The notes under the pieces: model-generated
The model's database searches: none
Seen by the model: the letters and a program-made list of their open reading frames with translations, nothing else
Told to the model about the DNA's origin: nothing
Assembly: GCA_000403315.2 (NCBI GenBank)
Contig: KE159636.1
Coordinates: 187,062 to 251,061, forward strand
Direction: 5' to 3'
DNA from: Lachnospiraceae bacterium A2
Lineage (GTDB): Bacteria > Bacillota > Clostridia > Lachnospirales > Lachnospiraceae
DNA length: 64,000 nt
Translations under genes and position numbers: made by a program
Part shown: positions 46,894-56,219 of the stretch, one piece after another
Numbering within the stretch: the stretch's first letter is position 1
Layout: each line of letters starts with the position of its first letter

Positions 46894-47711
46894 TAAACAG
46901 ATTAAAAGTATTTGACTGTACCCTCCGGGAAGTAGGCTACCAGACAGGCTGGTATTTTGATGATGAATTTGTCCGAAGCGTATATAAGTTTGCCCAGGGG
47001 AAAGGCATTGACTATGTAGAACTGGGGTTTTTCCATAACGCCGAAGCCGACCCCGGGAAAGGGTATTACCGTTATTGCAGCACAAAAAATGAGGAAATTG
47101 CGTCTGTGCTTAAAACAATTAAAAATATTACTAAGATATCTGCCATGCGGGATATCCAAAGGCCAATAACAGAACTTTTGCCTAAAAAAGAAAGCGCAGT
47201 TGATACCATACGGATCCTTACCCGTTCCCATGAAACAGATTTTGCAGTTTTGGAGCAAAGGGTAGGGGAATGTATGGATTTAGGGTATGAGGTATTTATT
47301 AACTTTACCAGCGCCGGCTATAATTCCCCGGAAAAAAACAGGGAATTTATCCAGTTTGCAGCGGCGGAAGGCGTACATGCCATTGAATTTGCAGATACGG
47401 AAAGCGTCATGACAGAGGAGTATGTGGTGCGTACCATTGAAGAATGCCATGAAAGCGGGGTAGCATGCGGCGTGCACCTCCATGATAAAAATGGGACAGC
47501 AGAGAAATTGGCAGATTTGGCCTTAGAGCGCAAAGCAGACTATATGGATGTTACCCACCTTGGCCTTGGCGGCAAATGGCGGGACGGGAACCTGACGATG
47601 GAATACCTGTTCCACAAGATGGGCGTCAATGGCGGGTATGAAGCCACTATGGTGAAGAACCAGTTGGTGGAGCAGCTTATTAAATACCATGCATATTCAG
47701 CGGCAGAATAG
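46890..47711 (+). CDS. HMGL-like (DRE-TIM) aldolase/Claisen-type enzyme
   Basis: A 273-residue TIM-barrel enzyme of the HMG-CoA lyase/4-hydroxy-2-oxovalerate aldolase family. The metal-binding start is VFDCTLREVGYQTGWYF (Asp-Cys-Thr-Leu-Arg), and the later metal histidines are in CGVHLHDKNG (about 194-203). Length matches stand-alone aldolases. It overlaps the preceding glycosyltransferase by 4 bp and is followed after 15 bp by a ThDP enzyme. The pair probably makes or joins a 2-keto unit used to decorate a sugar. The true substrate is unknown. Confidence 0.85.
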   Translation: MINRLKVFDCTLREVGYQTGWYFDDEFVRSVYKFAQGKGIDYVELGFFHNAEADPGKGYYRYCSTKNEEIASVLKTIKNITKISAMRDIQRPITELLPKKESAVDTIRILTRSHETDFAVLEQRVGECMDLGYEVFINFTSAGYNSPEKNREFIQFAAAEGVHAIEFADTESVMTEEYVVRTIEECHESGVACGVHLHDKNGTAEKLADLALERKADYMDVTHLGLGGKWRDGNLTMEYLFHKMGVNGGYEATMVKNQLVEQLIKYHAYSAAE

Positions 47712-47726
47712 CCTGTGAGGTATCTC

Positions 47727-49562
47727 ATGATAAAAGTATCAGATTACATCATCCAATATTTAGAGCAATTGGGCGTAAACCATATGTTTATGCTGCCGGG
47801 GGGCGGAGCCATGCACTTAAATGACTCCCTTGGCAAAAGCCAGAAAATCCAATATGTAGTATGCCTGCATGAGCAGGCCTGTGCCATTGCCGCAGAAGCC
47901 TATGCCCGTGTCACCAACAAGCCGGGGCTTTTGATGGTAACGACCGGGCCGGGCGGGACAAACGCAATTACCGGAGTGGCTGCTGCCTATATAGAATCCA
48001 CCCCTATGGTTGTGGTATCCGGGCAGGTAAAGCTTGCAGACCAGATCCGTGGGCAGGGCATCCGCCAGCAGGGAATGCAGGAACTGGATATTATCTCAAT
48101 TGTGAAGCCGGTTACAAAATATGCGGCCATGGTTACAGAGCCGGAAACCATAAAATATCATTTGGATAAGGCTCTGTACCTGGCAACCAGTGGGCGGAAG
48201 GGGCCGGTATGGCTGGACATCCCATTGGATATCCAGGCGTCCATGGTGGATGAAACAGGATTGGCAGGATGGGAGCCGGAGAAGGAAGGGGATCTCCAGA
48301 GGGAAGAAAGGCAAAAGGAATTGGAAAGGCAGGCCCTGCAGGTCATAGACTGCTTAAACGCTTCGGAACGGCCAGTGCTTTTGGCAGGGAATGGAATCCG
48401 CCTGTCGGGCGGGGCAGAAGCCTTTGAGGAACTGGTAGGCTGCCTGCAGATTCCGGTCCTGACGACTTGGAACGGGATTGACTTGATAGGGGACAGCCAT
48501 CCGCTGTTTTTCGGCAGGCCCGGCGGCATGGGGCAGAGGTATGCCAATTTCGTGCAGCAGAACTCGGATTTTTTCCTGTCCATTGGCGCGCGGATGAACC
48601 TGCTCCAGACAGGCTATAATTTTGACGGCTTTGCAAGGGAAGCGGTGAAAGTTATGGTGGACATTGATGGGAATGAATTGAAAAAGGTTAACGTAAGGCC
48701 ACAGATCCCCATCTGTGCGGATGCAAAAGAATTTATAGGGCTCCTGCTGAAGCACAGGGACAAAATCCAGTGCAAAAGCCGTACAGAATGGATTGCTTAT
48801 GGGAACCGTATGAAGGAAAAATACCCCATTGTGCAGAAAGCCCATTGGGAGCAGGAAGGGTATGCCAATACCTATGCATTGCTGGATGCCATTACGGAAC
48901 AGATGGAAGAAAACGACATTTACGTTTCCGGCAGTTCCGGGACGTGCATCGACATTTCCATGCAGGCTTTCCGGGTGAAGAAGGGGCAGCGGGTATTTGC
49001 CACAAAGGGGCTTGCATCCATGGGCTTTGGCGTCCCGGCAACGGTTGGCGCCTGCCTGGCCGGGAATGGCCGGAGGACAGTGTGCGTCAACGGGGACGGC
49101 GGCTTCCAGATGAACATCCAGGAGCTGGAAACCATCCGGCGGCTGAACTTACCGATTAAGATTTTTGTGCTGAACAACCAGGGTTATGCCCAGATACATG
49201 CCACCCAGAAAAATATTTTCCAGGGGCATTATGTGGCCTGTGACGAAGGTTCAAACCTTACCTTGTCGCCAATTTCGGGCGTGGCGGCAGCTTATGGGCT
49301 GAAAACAGCCCAGATCGGGGACAACAGAGGGCTGCGGGAAAAAGTCAAAGAGGTGCTTGCATATGACGGGTCTGTGGTGTGCGAGGTGTTCGTGCCAATT
49401 GAACTTAGTGCATTCCCGAAGCAGGTTTCCTATAAACGTGCGGATGGGCAGATGGAATCGCTGCCGCTGGAGTATATGAACCCTATGCTGCCGGAGGAGG
49501 AACTGCAGGGGAATATGATAATCAATTTATATCAAAAAGATGGAAAAGATAGCACAGGTTGA
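47727..49562 (+). CDS. Acetolactate synthase-like thiamin diphosphate enzyme
   Basis: A 611-residue ThDP enzyme with the three-domain acetohydroxyacid-synthase layout. The ATG at 47727 has GTGAGGTATCTC before it. The N-terminal Glu region is VVCLHEQACAIAAEAYARVT; the middle domain includes RPVLLAGNGIRLSGGAEAFE. The C-terminal ThDP motif GDGGFQMNIQELETIRRLNLPIK spans about 445-470. YerE, which adds a two-carbon branch to a 4-keto sugar (yersiniose), belongs to this superfamily. Here it is coupled to an aldolase, so a special acyl or branch unit is likely. An ordinary anabolic AHAS role is less likely in this setting. Confidence 0.88.
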   Translation: MIKVSDYIIQYLEQLGVNHMFMLPGGGAMHLNDSLGKSQKIQYVVCLHEQACAIAAEAYARVTNKPGLLMVTTGPGGTNAITGVAAAYIESTPMVVVSGQVKLADQIRGQGIRQQGMQELDIISIVKPVTKYAAMVTEPETIKYHLDKALYLATSGRKGPVWLDIPLDIQASMVDETGLAGWEPEKEGDLQREERQKELERQALQVIDCLNASERPVLLAGNGIRLSGGAEAFEELVGCLQIPVLTTWNGIDLIGDSHPLFFGRPGGMGQRYANFVQQNSDFFLSIGARMNLLQTGYNFDGFAREAVKVMVDIDGNELKKVNVRPQIPICADAKEFIGLLLKHRDKIQCKSRTEWIAYGNRMKEKYPIVQKAHWEQEGYANTYALLDAITEQMEENDIYVSGSSGTCIDISMQAFRVKKGQRVFATKGLASMGFGVPATVGACLAGNGRRTVCVNGDGGFQMNIQELETIRRLNLPIKIFVLNNQGYAQIHATQKNIFQGHYVACDEGSNLTLSPISGVAAAYGLKTAQIGDNRGLREKVKEVLAYDGSVVCEVFVPIELSAFPKQVSYKRADGQMESLPLEYMNPMLPEEELQGNMIINLYQKDGKDSTG

Positions 49563-49658
49563 AAGTTTTGTAGGATATATGAAATGATTGGATAAGCGGT
49601 GAACATTCCTGCGCGTTTTATAAAGCTGGTAGGTATATGTGCAAAGGAGTAGTCAGAG

Positions 49659-50591
49659 ATGGAATATCAATTAAAGAAGGCAGTAATGACTGGGGCAAGC
49701 AGTTCCATTGGTTTGGCATTAATCCGAAGGCTTCTGGATGAGGACTTAGAAAAAATATTGTTATTGCAGCGGGGGGAATCTGCAAGGCTGAAATACCTGC
49801 CTAAAGATCCTCGTCTGCAGTTTGTGGATTGCAGGCTGGAGGAACTGAAAAATTATAAGTGTGAAGAAAATGATTATGATGTGTTCTTCCATTTAGGGTG
49901 GGCGAATGTTGCAAGGGAAGTCCGGGACGATTTTGGCAAACAGATTGAAAATGTAGTGTATTCCTGTAATGCTGTGGAAACTGCCCATAGGTTGGGATGC
50001 CATTCTTTTATCGGTGCAGGCAGCCAAGCAGAATATGGGCGGCATAATGAAGCGCTTAGGGAGGACACATTGTGCGTGCCTGAAATAGCATATGGAGTAA
50101 TGAAGCTTTCTGCCTGCCATGCGACGAGGGTTTTATGCAGGAAGTATGAGATGCGCCATATCTGGCCAAGGATTTTAAGCGCATATGGATTATGCGATAA
50201 CAGGCTGTCGATGTTAGCATCCAATATTTTAAGCAGTATTCAGGGTGGGGAGCTGGCATTTTCCAAAGGGGAACAGATATGGGATTTCATTAACACGAAA
50301 GATGTTGCCAATGCACTTTATTCCATAGCAAAGAAGGGGCGGGATGGCGCCATGTACCCGGTTGGCAGCGGAAAAGCAATGCCGTTGAAAGAATATATTT
50401 CTATTTTATGTGAGAAACTGGGAAGGCTCCAAGACATGGAACTTGGAAAAGTGCCATATTCGGGTTCACAGATTATGCATTTGGAGGCTGATATCAGTAG
50501 TATTCAGGCAGATACAGGATGGAAACCAGAAATTGAATTCCAAGATGGGATTGCAGAGGAAATAGAATTTTACAGGGCGGAAATGGAGTAA
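49659..50591 (+). CDS. NAD-dependent epimerase/dehydratase (extended SDR)
   Basis: A 310-residue Rossmann enzyme. The nucleotide motif is MTGASSSIGLALIRRLL (about 10-26); the catalytic YxxxK is AYGVMKLSA (about 147-155), with the preceding Ser in FIGAGSQAEYG. It follows the aldolase/ThDP genes after about 100 bp and ends 3 bp before a glycosyltransferase. It probably reduces or epimerises a nucleotide-sugar. Substrate not decided. Confidence 0.88.
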   Translation: MEYQLKKAVMTGASSSIGLALIRRLLDEDLEKILLLQRGESARLKYLPKDPRLQFVDCRLEELKNYKCEENDYDVFFHLGWANVAREVRDDFGKQIENVVYSCNAVETAHRLGCHSFIGAGSQAEYGRHNEALREDTLCVPEIAYGVMKLSACHATRVLCRKYEMRHIWPRILSAYGLCDNRLSMLASNILSSIQGGELAFSKGEQIWDFINTKDVANALYSIAKKGRDGAMYPVGSGKAMPLKEYISILCEKLGRLQDMELGKVPYSGSQIMHLEADISSIQADTGWKPEIEFQDGIAEEIEFYRAEME

Positions 50592-50594
50592 AGG

Positions 50595-51827
50595 ATGGAA
50601 GGTAATATTATGGTGTCGGTGCTCTGCACGGCATATAACCATGAAAAATTTATAAAGGATGCAATAGAGGGAGTAGTCAGCCAAAAAACAAATTTCAAGT
50701 ATGAGTTGATTATCCATGACGATGCATCCACAGATGGCACGGCAAAGGTTATAAAGGAATATGAAAATAAATATCCAGAAGTTATTCGTACTGTGATTCA
50801 GACAGAAAACCAATACCAACGCTGTAATATTTATCAGGCCTTTCTGTTCCCAATCATAAAAGGGAAGTATGTTGCATTTTGCGAGGGGGATGACTTCTGG
50901 ACTGACCCGGATAAATTGCAGAAACAGGTGGATATTCTGGAAACTCATGGAACATATTCTATGTGCATGCATAATGCAGTAAAACAGAATTATGAAACAG
51001 GGATGGAAAGCTTGCTGGATACATTTCCGGAAGATGGGGTCTATTCCCAGGCAGAGCAAGTCCGGGCAGGGTTAGGCACAGATTTTCCAGCTTTTGCTTC
51101 TTATATGGTGAGGGCAGGCTTGCTGGACGGGATGCCAGATTTTTTCCTTGCTTCAAAAGTTTTGGACTATCCCCTTAGGCAATATTTTGCAAATTGTGGG
51201 GAGGTATATTATTTTAAAAAGCCAATGTCAGTATACCGCGTTTCCACGCCCCAGTCTTATATGAAAAAAACTTCAGAAAGCCAGCTTTTCTATAATAATT
51301 ATACCGTGGAAATGATTCGGTTTTTTGAAAATTTTAACCGCTATACCTTGGGGGTATTTTCAGATATTTTAAAATGCAAGATTGTTTCTGACTACTTTGG
51401 GTTTTGCCTGTCCATCCCAGAGAAGGAAGGGATTACAAAGGCGTTGGAATTAGGGCTGGATGCCAGCTTGGCAGAAGAATGTTACCAATGCCTGTCCCCT
51501 AAGCATTTGGACAGCAGCATTTTAGAGCTCAGCAGGCAAACAGGGCAAAGGTTTATTTATGGTACTGGCAGGCTTGCCCCAGTTTGCAAGGCTCAGATGG
51601 AACTTGCAGGAATAGGGTTTGAAGGGTTTGTTGTTTCAGATGGCCAGATGAAGGCAGAGTTGGCAGAAGGCAGGAAAGTATATTATTTGAGCGAAGTTCT
51701 TAAGATGAGCCCTAATCCTGGGTTTGTGTTAGCCGTTCAGCCCATCAATGCTGGCGCAGTGGAGGAAGTGCTGAAAAGAAATCACATAGAAAATTATTGT
51801 ATGCCTTATAGGGCAGGGAATTATTAG
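50595..51827 (+). CDS. GT2 glycosyltransferase with C-terminal Rossmann-like domain
   Basis: A 410-residue protein. The GT2 domain covers about 1-230: MVSVLCTAYNHEKFIKDAIE, YELIIHDDASTDGTAKVIKE and FCEGDDFWTD (DxD-type). The C-terminal part (about 310-410) is a separate domain, QRFIYGTGRLAPVCKAQMEL, FEGFVVSDGQ, VLAVQPINAGAVEEVL, similar in layout to the C-terminus of the adjacent radical SAM protein. Start at 50595 has GGAG six bases upstream. Confidence 0.85.
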   Translation: MEGNIMVSVLCTAYNHEKFIKDAIEGVVSQKTNFKYELIIHDDASTDGTAKVIKEYENKYPEVIRTVIQTENQYQRCNIYQAFLFPIIKGKYVAFCEGDDFWTDPDKLQKQVDILETHGTYSMCMHNAVKQNYETGMESLLDTFPEDGVYSQAEQVRAGLGTDFPAFASYMVRAGLLDGMPDFFLASKVLDYPLRQYFANCGEVYYFKKPMSVYRVSTPQSYMKKTSESQLFYNNYTVEMIRFFENFNRYTLGVFSDILKCKIVSDYFGFCLSIPEKEGITKALELGLDASLAEECYQCLSPKHLDSSILELSRQTGQRFIYGTGRLAPVCKAQMELAGIGFEGFVVSDGQMKAELAEGRKVYYLSEVLKMSPNPGFVLAVQPINAGAVEEVLKRNHIENYCMPYRAGNY

Positions 51828-51848
51828 GAAAGCGGGGAAGGATGGAAG

Positions 51849-53222
51849 ATGAAAATTTGCAGGCAGGCATTATATGTTCAGATTATAGACGGGATAGGGA
51901 CTGTCCGTGCATGTGGGTGGGCAGGTTATTACCTGCTTGGAAATTTGCGGGATAATACCATGTCGGAAGTATACAATAGTGAAGCGGCAAAACGGTTCCG
52001 GCAGACATTGATAGAAGGGACATATGATTACTGTAATGAAGAAAACTGCCCGTATATGGCAAATAATATTTTGGAATCCCAATTGGTAGAGATAGAAAAA
52101 ATACCAGAATATCCGGAAATTGTAAGCCTTGCTTATGACAGAAGGTGCAACTACCACTGCACCTGCTGTATTTCAAGGTGTGACGACAAAATGGATCCAG
52201 TGGTGCAGGAAAAGGTGGAAAGAGAGATCAGGGCTGCACTGCCTTATGTAAAGACTTTTTCCGCCAATGGGCTAGGGGAATTTTTTGTCAGTGACAGCAT
52301 GATGGAATTAGTTTCAGAGTGGAAACCAGAAGAAATTGAGGGCGCAAAATTTGAATTGGAAACAAATGGATCCCTTTTAAACGAGAAGAACTGGAAGAAA
52401 GTTGAAAACATTGGGGATGCAGATTTAAGCGTTACATTGACAGTCCACAGTTTTGAAGAAGCAGCATACCAATATCTGTCTGGGACAAAAATGAAAATTA
52501 GCCAGATGGAGGAAAACCTTAGGTTTGTAAAAAAACTGAGGGAAGAAGGGAAGATTAATTTTTTGGAGATTGCTATGGTGATGCAGGAACGGAATTTTCG
52601 GACACTGCCAGATTTTATTGACAGGTGCCTCAATGAATTTGGGGCTGATAAAGTCAGGGTGCGCAGGTTTCTGCCAGAAAAAGCAATGGATGAAAATATT
52701 GAGTGGTTTTTTGATATCAGGAATCCCCTGCATCCATACCATCAGGAATATCTTGAAGTTATGAAGCATCCGGTTTTCAATGACCCGCGGGTATTTAAAT
52801 GGACAGGGGAGCACTTAAGCAACCGGGGGGAATTGCCTGCAAAGGCAAATTATAAAGTATTGAAGGATTTATTTTTAACAGAAAATGTTGGGGAAAAGCT
52901 CTCAGATTATTTTTTAAGCCAAGGATATAGGAGGATTATTTTATATGCAATTACTGATATTGCAAAGGCAATAGTAAAAGTACTGCAAAATCAGCCAGTT
53001 AAAATTGAATATATATATGATAGGAATACTTGCTTAGGGGAGTGGGAGGGATTGGAAGTAAGAAAACCTTTATATAAAGATTTGAAAAAGACAAAAGGGC
53101 CATTGTTGGTAACGCTAGTTCCAAGGCATGGTGAAATGGAGGGATTTTTGCGGCACCAAGGGTATGAAGGGGAAATCTTGTGTTTGGAGCAGATATTGGA
53201 AAACGTTAAGTTTCAAAGCTAG
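51849..53222 (+). CDS. Radical SAM protein with N-terminal SPASM-like segment
   Basis: A 457-residue protein. The first about 70 residues (ACGWAGYYLLGNLRDNTMSE, YNSEAAKRFRQTLIEGTYDY then CNEENCPYM) resemble a SPASM segment, normally C-terminal in this superfamily. The radical SAM core follows, with CNYHCTCC (CX3CX2C) at about 101-108 and ELETNGSLLNEKNW. The last about 100 residues form a Rossmann-like domain (YRRIILYAITDIAKAIVKVL). It may modify a sugar or peptide of the glycan pathway. Substrate unknown. Confidence 0.82.
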   Translation: MKICRQALYVQIIDGIGTVRACGWAGYYLLGNLRDNTMSEVYNSEAAKRFRQTLIEGTYDYCNEENCPYMANNILESQLVEIEKIPEYPEIVSLAYDRRCNYHCTCCISRCDDKMDPVVQEKVEREIRAALPYVKTFSANGLGEFFVSDSMMELVSEWKPEEIEGAKFELETNGSLLNEKNWKKVENIGDADLSVTLTVHSFEEAAYQYLSGTKMKISQMEENLRFVKKLREEGKINFLEIAMVMQERNFRTLPDFIDRCLNEFGADKVRVRRFLPEKAMDENIEWFFDIRNPLHPYHQEYLEVMKHPVFNDPRVFKWTGEHLSNRGELPAKANYKVLKDLFLTENVGEKLSDYFLSQGYRRIILYAITDIAKAIVKVLQNQPVKIEYIYDRNTCLGEWEGLEVRKPLYKDLKKTKGPLLVTLVPRHGEMEGFLRHQGYEGEILCLEQILENVKFQS

Positions 53223-53246
53223 TTTGTAGAAAGCGGGATATAGGGC

Positions 53247-55169
53247 ATGGTAATTGTAAAAGTGAATGCTGGGCTTTGTAACCAGATGTATTTTTTTGCT
53301 ACAGCATATGCATTGGCGAGGGAATGGGGAGATGAACTGGCCATAGATCCTGATATAGACGGAAATCCTGAATGGACGTATCTATTGGATGAATTTAATG
53401 TGCCATTCTGTAAGAAAATTGTCTATCCATTAAGGTACAATGTTGGCGGGAATTTTATTAAGATGCCGTTTAACCTAGAAGATAGGGTAGCTGTTACAGA
53501 TGAATCAAATTTTGAACAGGATGGGGAGTATTTAACGATTCCACAAGATAAATTTGAATTAAAATTTCCAGATAAACTTGTGTATCTAAAAGGAGCTTTT
53601 TTAAAGCGGCAGATGTTTACAAAGTATTTGCCAGAAATACGTGAAATTTTCACTTTAAAAAAGGAATCATTGTTTGTTCAGGAATTTGAAAAAAAAATAG
53701 AGAATATAACTGCCATTGGTGTTCACATCCGCAAGCAGGGTTTTGCAGTTCTTGGGGATGACAATGGAATTGATTATTTTATGGCTGCTATTGTGTTTAT
53801 GAGGGCAAAATATGAGGGGGCAAAATTTTTTATTTTCTCAGATGATTTAGAGAGTGTAAAGATAGGACTTGGGACAGCAGATGATATTTTTTATGTAGAT
53901 GCCATGAATGGGTTCCGGGGAGATATTGAGGAATTTATATGCCTGACAAAATGCCATCATTATATTTTGACTAGAAGGAGTACTTATGGGAGGATGGCAG
54001 AAATTTTAAATGCAAGGCATGGAAAAACGTCTGTGTTATTTGGGGAAAATACTTGGAATGATCCAGAAGACAGATTTTTTTTTCTTGCACCAGAGGAAGT
54101 GAAAAAGCTAAGCAGGATATTTGTAAAAAAACAGTTGGATCCTGGTTTTAAGAAGTATGGGGGAAAGCAGGCAGGTGGAGGAACTTGGCAGGAGTTGCTG
54201 GAGATTGGCCTGGACAGTGGGACGGTAAGCCTGGAGGGAAAGAGAAACATTATTTTTCAGAAGGCAAAGTGGAATGCAGCAAGTGGGGAATATGGGCAAG
54301 CAGTACATTTGTGCAGGTTATTGGAGGAACAATATGGAGTAGACGATGAGAATTTCCATGAGTATTTTGGAGATATATTGTGCCAATATGGCAGGCTGCG
54401 GGAAGCAGCCGTTGAGTATATTTGCGCAGCGAAAAAAAAGGCTCTCCCAAAGAAAATATTTAAGAGTATGGAATTTAGCTGTTACAAGAAATTGTTGGGA
54501 ACAGGCCAGAAAAAAAAGCATTATGTAATCGCGCAATATGGACCATACACAAGCCAATATGTAAGCCAAATGCAGATGATAGGGTTAATCCTTGGCCGTA
54601 TGGGGAATGATGTATCATTTATTTTAAAAAAGGGGGTAACAGAGATACCGGAAGATGTACCAAATTCTGCTATTATGGAATGGAACCGAAAGATTGATGG
54701 CAAATGGCTGGATTTAGTTTTAGAGCATGGCTTTTCTATTGGAAGGTTTTACTATGGATATCCATGCTATGATTATAAATCTATAATGCAATGTAAAATT
54801 CCATATTTACAGAAAATGGCAGAAAAATATGTAGAGGAGGAAACTATTATTGTAGGAAGGGATTCAGAGATAGTTTCTGAAGATGTACCTTTTAGGAAAG
54901 TGTTTGTTGATTTTTCAGAGCCGTTTGATGAAGCATATTTAAAAGAAGAAGTGGGGGATGCAGCGATAAACGGAATGTACTGCTGCGCAGATGTAGTAGT
55001 CACGCGGGAGAAAAGAAAATGGAAACAGGGACAGCAGGTTGTAAAGTGGGATGAGGGGATATTGTCAGTACAGCAGGATGAGGAAACAGACATCCCATGT
55101 TATGAGCCAACATTATATACAGAAGATTATCTTGAAATTGCATTGAAAATAGCATTGAGCACTATTTGA
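53247..55169 (+). CDS. GT11-like fucosyltransferase fused to an unknown C-terminal domain
   Basis: A 640-residue protein. Residues about 1-290 follow the GT11 alpha-1,2-fucosyltransferase plan: VNAGLCNQMYFFATAYALAR (donor loop region), IGVHIRKQGF (HxR motif, about 155-164), KFFIFSDDLESVK and YILTRRSTYGRMAEIL. Residues about 330-410 look TPR-like (AVHLCRLLEEQYGVDDENF...YGRLREAAVEYI). The C-terminal about 210 residues (YVIAQYGPYTSQYVSQMQMI...) are Rossmann-like and unrecognised. A run of nine T lies at 54075-54083. It is among the most AT-rich genes in the island. Confidence 0.78.
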   Translation: MVIVKVNAGLCNQMYFFATAYALAREWGDELAIDPDIDGNPEWTYLLDEFNVPFCKKIVYPLRYNVGGNFIKMPFNLEDRVAVTDESNFEQDGEYLTIPQDKFELKFPDKLVYLKGAFLKRQMFTKYLPEIREIFTLKKESLFVQEFEKKIENITAIGVHIRKQGFAVLGDDNGIDYFMAAIVFMRAKYEGAKFFIFSDDLESVKIGLGTADDIFYVDAMNGFRGDIEEFICLTKCHHYILTRRSTYGRMAEILNARHGKTSVLFGENTWNDPEDRFFFLAPEEVKKLSRIFVKKQLDPGFKKYGGKQAGGGTWQELLEIGLDSGTVSLEGKRNIIFQKAKWNAASGEYGQAVHLCRLLEEQYGVDDENFHEYFGDILCQYGRLREAAVEYICAAKKKALPKKIFKSMEFSCYKKLLGTGQKKKHYVIAQYGPYTSQYVSQMQMIGLILGRMGNDVSFILKKGVTEIPEDVPNSAIMEWNRKIDGKWLDLVLEHGFSIGRFYYGYPCYDYKSIMQCKIPYLQKMAEKYVEEETIIVGRDSEIVSEDVPFRKVFVDFSEPFDEAYLKEEVGDAAINGMYCCADVVVTREKRKWKQGQQVVKWDEGILSVQQDEETDIPCYEPTLYTEDYLEIALKIALSTI

Positions 55170-55267
55170 AAAGTAAAAATTAAAAAATAACAGATATACT
55201 GGACATAACTGCATTTTTCGTAAGAAAACCAGTGTTATGGACAGTAAGGCAGAAGGAGAACAGGAAA

Positions 55268-56203
55268 ATGAGCAAAATTTTAGTTACAGGCGGAGCCGGC
55301 TATATTGGCTCCGTGTTAGTCCCAATGCTTCTCAAAGAGGGGCATGAAGTAACCGTATTGGATAATTTTTATTTCAACCAGTCCACATTGCTGGAGTGCT
55401 GCATGGATCCCAATTTCCATGTTGTCCGCGGCGATGCCCGCAAGGAAGGCCTGATGAATGAGCTGATGGAAGGAAAGGATTACATCATCCCATTGGCGGC
55501 AATGGTTGGATTTCCGTTATGTAAGGCAGATGAGGTTGCGGCGGAAACCACCAACCTTGGGGCGGTAAAGACAATCTTAAAGTTAAGGAAACCAGGGCAG
55601 AGGATTATCTATCCCTGCACAAACAGCGGCTATGGGGTAGGGGAAGGGGATAAGTTCTGTACGGAAGATACCCCCATGCGCCCGATTTCCCTGTATGGGA
55701 CTACAAAGGCAGAGGCGGAACGGCTGATATTAGAAGCAGGGGATTCCCTGACCTTCCGGTTTGCTACCGTATTTGGGGCATCTGCCCGGATGCGTCTGGA
55801 TCTTTTGGTGAATGACTTTGTATACCGGGCAGTTTTTGACCGTACGGCAGTGCTTTTTGAAGGGAAATTTAAGCGCAATTATGTGCATATCCGGGATGCG
55901 GCCGGGGCTTTCCTCCATGCAATTGAGCATTTTGAGGAGATGGCAGGGAAACCGTATAACTGCGGGCTTTCCTCTGCAAACCTTTCCAAGCTGGAATTAT
56001 GTGAAAAAATTAAAGAGCATATCCCGGAGTTTGTCTATATGGAAGCCCCCATTGGGGAGGATCCGGACAAGCGGGATTACATTGTGTCAAATGGGCGGCT
56101 GGAAGCTGCTGGCTGGAAGCCCAAATATTCATTGGATGATGGGATTGAGGAACTGAAAAAAGTATATACCATTATCAAAAATAAGACATACTCCAATATT
56201 TGA
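55268..56203 (+). CDS. NAD-dependent nucleotide-sugar epimerase/dehydratase
   Basis: A 311-residue extended SDR. The motif VTGGAGYIGSVL sits at residues about 6-17; the catalytic region has PCTNSGYG and LYGTTKAEAERL (YxxxK). Later parts RFATVFGAS and NYVHIRDAAGAFLHAIEHF are typical of sugar-nucleotide epimerases. The ATG at 55268 has AGGAGAACAGGAAA upstream. It could be the 4,6-dehydratase or an epimerase for the heptose block; the sequence alone does not settle it. Confidence 0.88.
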   Translation: MSKILVTGGAGYIGSVLVPMLLKEGHEVTVLDNFYFNQSTLLECCMDPNFHVVRGDARKEGLMNELMEGKDYIIPLAAMVGFPLCKADEVAAETTNLGAVKTILKLRKPGQRIIYPCTNSGYGVGEGDKFCTEDTPMRPISLYGTTKAEAERLILEAGDSLTFRFATVFGASARMRLDLLVNDFVYRAVFDRTAVLFEGKFKRNYVHIRDAAGAFLHAIEHFEEMAGKPYNCGLSSANLSKLELCEKIKEHIPEFVYMEAPIGEDPDKRDYIVSNGRLEAAGWKPKYSLDDGIEELKKVYTIIKNKTYSNI

Positions 56204-56219
56204 CGGATGGGGGTTTGGG

